In this document: in pieces, positions 61,136-64,000 of the stretch
Position numbering within the stretch: position 1 is the stretch's first letter
How the letters are laid out: every line of letters begins with the position of its first letter
Assembly: GCA_029855935.1 (NCBI GenBank)
Contig: JAGSHN010000031.1
Coordinates: forward strand, 62,001-126,000
Direction of reading: 5' to 3'
Source of the DNA: Candidatus Thorarchaeota archaeon
GTDB lineage: Archaea; Asgardarchaeota; Thorarchaeia; Thorarchaeales; Thorarchaeaceae
Length of the DNA: 64,000 nucleotides
Notes under the pieces: model-generated
Told to the model about the DNA's origin: nothing
Database searches by the model: none
What the model saw: only the letters and a program-made list of their open reading frames with translations
Program-made: the position numbers and the translations under genes

Positions 61136-61966
61136 GTGATCTTCGTGCGGAGAGTTGAGATTCTTCTGGATGGAGATTCATTCGTCCAAGGCACCGCCAT
61201 CAAGGGTTCACTGCTGGTGCGGACTGATACCGAGTTCAGATGTGAGAGAGTGTCAGTCGCGCTTCACGGTGAGACTGGCACGAGTTCGCCGAGAGGCACG
61301 GTCGTTGGAAGGCAGAACGTGGTAGCACAGGAGACTGTCCTGAGCGGACCAACGACGATATCAGCTGGCGAGTCGATGTTCTACTTCCGGTTCAATCTCC
61401 CCGAAACGGCACCCCCGTCATATTTGGGATGGGTGGGGTACGTCAGGTACAACGTGAGCGCGCACATAGAGATTTCTCGGGGACGAGACCTCAGTGCCTC
61501 CAAGGAGGTCGTTGTTGTTCCCAGAGTGGAGCCTCTTCAGCCCCAGAGGAGCGAGGACCGCATAGTGCTCGGAGAGATGTCCGACATCTGTGTGGAGATT
61601 CCATCAGACATTCTGACACCGGGGCAGCCATTTCTCGTGAGGCATATGGTTCGCGGAGACCCTAGTGTCAGGGGAATTCGTCTTGAGATCATAAAGACAC
61701 AACGTAGGAGCATTGGGGATTTTCATATGGAGATGGACGTTCCTATCTGCAAGGAGTATGTCGATAGGGACCAGCTCGCATACAACTCGTGGTCGGAGAC
61801 TGTGCTCACCCCCGATGCCAATATGATAGTGAGTGTCGAAACGGAGACCATGCACGTGGGCTATGTCCTGAAAGTGACTGCCGACATTCCGTGGCGACGC
61901 GACAGAAGCGTGACACTGCCCCTGAGAGTGGGCAGATCCGTTTCGGAACAGTCTCAGGGGTCATAA
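61136..61966 (+). CDS. Arrestin-like protein 1
   Basis: About 276 residues from GTG 61136 (GGAAAG upstream). It opens RRVEILLDGDSFVQGTAIKG, where arrestins have a strand then YxPGExVxG, followed by CERVSVALHGETGT, FRFNLPETAPPSYLG and VRYNVSAHIEI, the N-domain strand order of arrestins (LPxxxPxSF is close). The second half repeats the beta-sandwich. The protein after it is a paralogue. Eukaryotic arrestins bind receptors and cargo adaptors (Vps26 shares the fold); the bacterial Spo0M proteins do too. Role here unknown. Confidence 0.7.
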   Translation: MIFVRRVEILLDGDSFVQGTAIKGSLLVRTDTEFRCERVSVALHGETGTSSPRGTVVGRQNVVAQETVLSGPTTISAGESMFYFRFNLPETAPPSYLGWVGYVRYNVSAHIEISRGRDLSASKEVVVVPRVEPLQPQRSEDRIVLGEMSDICVEIPSDILTPGQPFLVRHMVRGDPSVRGIRLEIIKTQRRSIGDFHMEMDVPICKEYVDRDQLAYNSWSETVLTPDANMIVSVETETMHVGYVLKVTADIPWRRDRSVTLPLRVGRSVSEQSQGS

Positions 61967-62094
61967 TGAGGTGATATGCGGACGGTCTGTGCAGTGTCCA
62001 ACGTACCGGAGATGCGCCATACTGAACTGTCCGGGATCATCTCGTGGCAAAGGTTGATATTGAGTCAGTCTAGGCAGATGGCAGAACTGGCAGA

Positions 62095-62943
62095 GTGAGT
62101 GCGTTGAGAGAGGTGGAGATTCTTCTGGACAAGGAATATTATGTCCCTGGCGATGAGATCAACGGGAAGCTACGGGTCATCACAGACAAGGAGTTCGAGT
62201 GCAATAGGATTGTGGTGTCGCTTGTTGGCCTAGTTCGCGCCTCCATCACGACGTCGGGTGGGAAGCACTCCCACACATACAGGGAGAGGAGAGGGATCGT
62301 GGCTGACGAGATTGTTCTCAGTGGGCCCACAAGACTCAGTCCGGGCGAAACAGACTATGAGTTCCAGTTCACGCTACCACCAGAGGCCCTGGGTACCTTT
62401 CACGGGTACCGCGCAGATGTCGAGTACCATATCCACGGCGTTGTGGAGATACCGTGGGCACTCGACCCCAAGGAAACGAAGGAGGTCCTCGTCGCCCCCA
62501 CAGTGAAACGACTCATGCCTCAGAGAGTAGTGCGGACAATCACGCTGAATGACCGTACGGAGATTGCAATCGAGCTGCCGTTCGACATTCTCACGCCAGA
62601 GCGCCCTCTGATAGCGAGATACACCGTGTGGGGTGATCCCAAGATACGGGGACTCCGCTTCGAGATAATGAGGGTCATACGTAGACTCGTCAGAGGCCGT
62701 GAGCGAGAGATGCCATTCGTGCTATTCAAGGGGGAGGTCCCGCGAGAGAACCTCTCCTACGGTGCTTCAGGCGAGATTCAGCTGGAGTACGATGCGAGTG
62801 AGGCGTTCGAGTTCCACACCGACATTCTCGAGGTGGGATATATGCTGAAGGTGACAGCGGACATACCGTGGCGACCTGACAAGCTCGTGATGATTCCTCT
62901 GAGGGTCGGACGATTTGCCACGGAAGACCCCTTCTTCTACTGA
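62095..62943 (+). CDS. Arrestin-like protein 2
   Basis: 282 residues from GTG 62095. The opening REVEILLDKEYYVPGDEING and the strand IVVSLVGLVRASI, then FQFTLPPEALGTFHGYRAD and VEYHIHGVVEIPW, match an arrestin N-domain more clearly than its neighbour does; the second sandwich ends TADIPWRPDKLVMIPLRVG. It shares strands with the first paralogue (VEILLD, VTADIPWR, LRVGR), so the pair arose by tandem duplication, 128 nt apart. The partners could form a heterodimer. Cytoplasmic. Spo0M-like origin is the alternative. Confidence 0.75.
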   Translation: MSALREVEILLDKEYYVPGDEINGKLRVITDKEFECNRIVVSLVGLVRASITTSGGKHSHTYRERRGIVADEIVLSGPTRLSPGETDYEFQFTLPPEALGTFHGYRADVEYHIHGVVEIPWALDPKETKEVLVAPTVKRLMPQRVVRTITLNDRTEIAIELPFDILTPERPLIARYTVWGDPKIRGLRFEIMRVIRRLVRGREREMPFVLFKGEVPRENLSYGASGEIQLEYDASEAFEFHTDILEVGYMLKVTADIPWRPDKLVMIPLRVGRFATEDPFFY

Positions 62944-63127
62944 GGGAGTAGTGGGTCACGTGAGTCAACGTCAAGGAGCCACGGTGTTCTGTTGAACAGC
63001 TGTGGCGTACCAATCGCCGTGAACACGACGCTCTTGCAACCTGGACGAAATCAATTCTATCCATTGTCCATTATTCTTATAGGTCGGTTGTGCAATCACG
63101 GGAACAGTTCCTGCACAGGTGAGGCCC

Positions 63128-63496
63128 GTGAACACCGATGACCCCCGGGAGATATGGCGGAGCAGCCTGAGGGCAATGAGAAACTCCTTGCTTGGCACTT
63201 ATGAGATCACGACAACGGCCGAGGAACAGAGAAGATTCCTCCAGTGCTGGACAGGGGAGGACAAGAACTACGATGTCTTCGCAGGGTACAGGCGGAACGA
63301 GGGACGACGCAGGATTCTCGATATTCTCGAGGTGATCGATGAGGGAATAAGGCGACTGGAGGAATGTGATATGAGGACGGGCGCCAAGGTGTTCCATGAG
63401 ACTGTCGAGCAGGTCGCGCTCTTCTCCAGAGTAGCGCAGCTGCTGGAGTTATCCAACGAGCCTGCGCAGAAGCGGGCGGGCGGCCCACACCAGTAG
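63128..63496 (+). CDS. Small helical protein of unknown function
   Basis: 122 residues from GTG 63128, which follows GGTGAG; GTG 63119 is an alternative. Mostly helical and charged (RRILDILEVIDEGIRRLEECD, VFHETVEQVALFSRVAQLLEL), with a Cys-Trp-Thr loop FLQCWTGEDKNYDVFAGY. No family recognised. It follows the arrestin pair on the same strand by 184 nt. Confidence 0.5.
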   Translation: MNTDDPREIWRSSLRAMRNSLLGTYEITTTAEEQRRFLQCWTGEDKNYDVFAGYRRNEGRRRILDILEVIDEGIRRLEECDMRTGAKVFHETVEQVALFSRVAQLLELSNEPAQKRAGGPHQ

Positions 63497-63583
63497 CAAT
63501 TCGTGGCGGTGCGGTGCGCCCTAGGGACCAGACCCCCTGTGAGTGCAGAATGAGAAATATGGGTGAGGGGAGGAATGAGTCCC

Positions 63584-64000
63584 CTACACCAGCCATTTGT
63601 AGGTTATCTTCTTGTCATCGATGCGATCGAAGGCGAGTTTCAGAGTCATACCAATCTCGGGCATCGACATCAGATTGGTGATATGTGCCGTGAGACGCTT
63701 GCCCGACGGAAACTCTCCTATCGCCACAACGTATGGAGCACGTGATGCCAGGCTCTCGGGCGCAAAGTCAACTATGACGTATGAATAGAGCTTTGCCTCC
63801 CGCTCGGGAAACTCGACGAGTTCGCACTCTTCAAGGTCCTTCTGGCAATGCTGCCGCGGGGGGAGATATTCTGCCCCGCACTTGGGGCATCGGCTCATCA
63901 TCAGCTTCTCCTGCTCCAGCGCCTCAAGGAACCTCTGGAAGAATGGTGTCACAGCCTTGTCGGTCGCGTATCCCAAGTATAGCTCCTTCTTCTCTTTGGA
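63584..64000 (-). CDS. DUF35 zinc-ribbon/OB-fold protein, cut by the right edge
   Basis: 139 codons visible; the frame stays open to the end of the window, so the true start is beyond it. The visible part has a helix FFQRFLEALEQEKLMMSRC, the zinc knuckle CPKCGAEYLPPRQHC with further Cys (EECELVEF), and OB-fold strands (YSYVIVDFAPES, PYVVAIGEFPSGKRL). DUF35 proteins pair with thiolase-like acyl-CoA acyltransferases (in archaea, the mevalonate thiolase and HMG-CoA synthase) and pass the acyl-CoA. The partner gene is expected to the right, outside the window. Confidence 0.88.
   Translation of the reverse strand, partial: SKEKKELYLGYATDKAVTPFFQRFLEALEQEKLMMSRCPKCGAEYLPPRQHCQKDLEECELVEFPEREAKLYSYVIVDFAPESLASRAPYVVAIGEFPSGKRLTAHITNLMSMPEIGMTLKLAFDRIDDKKITYKWLV

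Noticed and set aside
1-64000. tRNA, rRNA, CRISPR array, insertion sequence or integrase
   Set aside because: No cloverleaf, rRNA-like block, regular repeat-spacer pattern or transposase motif was seen in the spacers, which are all shorter than about 300 bases.

Overview
This 64 kb window comes from an archaeon, most likely an Asgard archaeon and plausibly a thorarchaeote. This is an inference from gene content and local signals; no marker gene such as 16S rRNA is present. The supporting signs are archaeal-type ribosome binding sites (GGTGAT, GAGGTG, GGAGGT) and TATA-box promoters. Archaeal house-keeping families include a PDCD5/TFAR19 protein, a PAC2 protein, a cyclic 2,3-diphosphoglycerate synthetase homologue and a bifunctional phosphoglucose/phosphomannose isomerase. 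There is also an unusual density of eukaryote-like domains: a longin-type protein with a winged helix, two tandem arrestin-like proteins, an E2F/DP-like winged-helix protein, a Cdc48-N-like domain and a presenilin-like GxGD protease. GTG and TTG starts are common. I see no tRNA, rRNA, CRISPR array or insertion sequence, and no gene-free stretch longer than about 300 bases.

Layout. 0-5.2 kb: a protein cut by the left edge, a HAD phosphatase, an alpha/beta hydrolase, a sugar isomerase, an anchored beta protein and a presenilin-like protease. 5.3-9 kb: an oligopeptide ABC substrate-binding protein whose two lobes occur in swapped order, and a DppC-type permease with a large outer domain. 9.1-14 kb: four same-strand genes that look like the archaeal lipoyl-synthesis set (two radical SAM proteins, an LplA-LplB-DUF116 fusion, a flavoprotein). 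14-25 kb: a DppB permease, a CPBP protease, a slipin-NfeD pair, membrane proteins, a GCS2-like/Ig-like fusion, and OppD/OppF ATPases. 25-32 kb: a second DppC paralogue that shares a near-identical 501 bp inverted tract with the first, a HEAT-repeat protein with a three-copy motif, a very unusual 874-residue fusion and a cyclophilin-like protein. 32-45 kb: the E2F-like regulator, cPGS homologue, aldehyde dehydrogenase, NOL1/NOP2/Sun methyltransferase, a SNAP-like alpha-solenoid, PDCD5, TatD, PAC2, longin protein, tRNA-binding-domain protein and a MazG-like protein. 45-50 kb: a PaaK-like CoA ligase, membrane protein, GNAT and a radical SAM enzyme. 50-59 kb: a minus-strand glycerol phosphate cluster: two CCG iron-sulfur proteins, an alkyl-DHAP-synthase-like flavoprotein, GlpB, GlpA and an FGGY kinase. 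59-64 kb: a metallo-beta-lactamase-fold protein, enoyl-CoA hydratase, two arrestins and a DUF35 protein cut by the right edge.

How the parts fit. The dispersed dpp/opp genes supply all parts of an oligopeptide ABC importer. The lip cluster would make and attach lipoate by the two-protein LipS route. The glp cluster would phosphorylate glycerol and pass electrons from glycerol 3-phosphate through iron-sulfur proteins, with an ether-lipid-type flavoenzyme embedded in it. Products are inferred from motifs read by eye; no database search was run.
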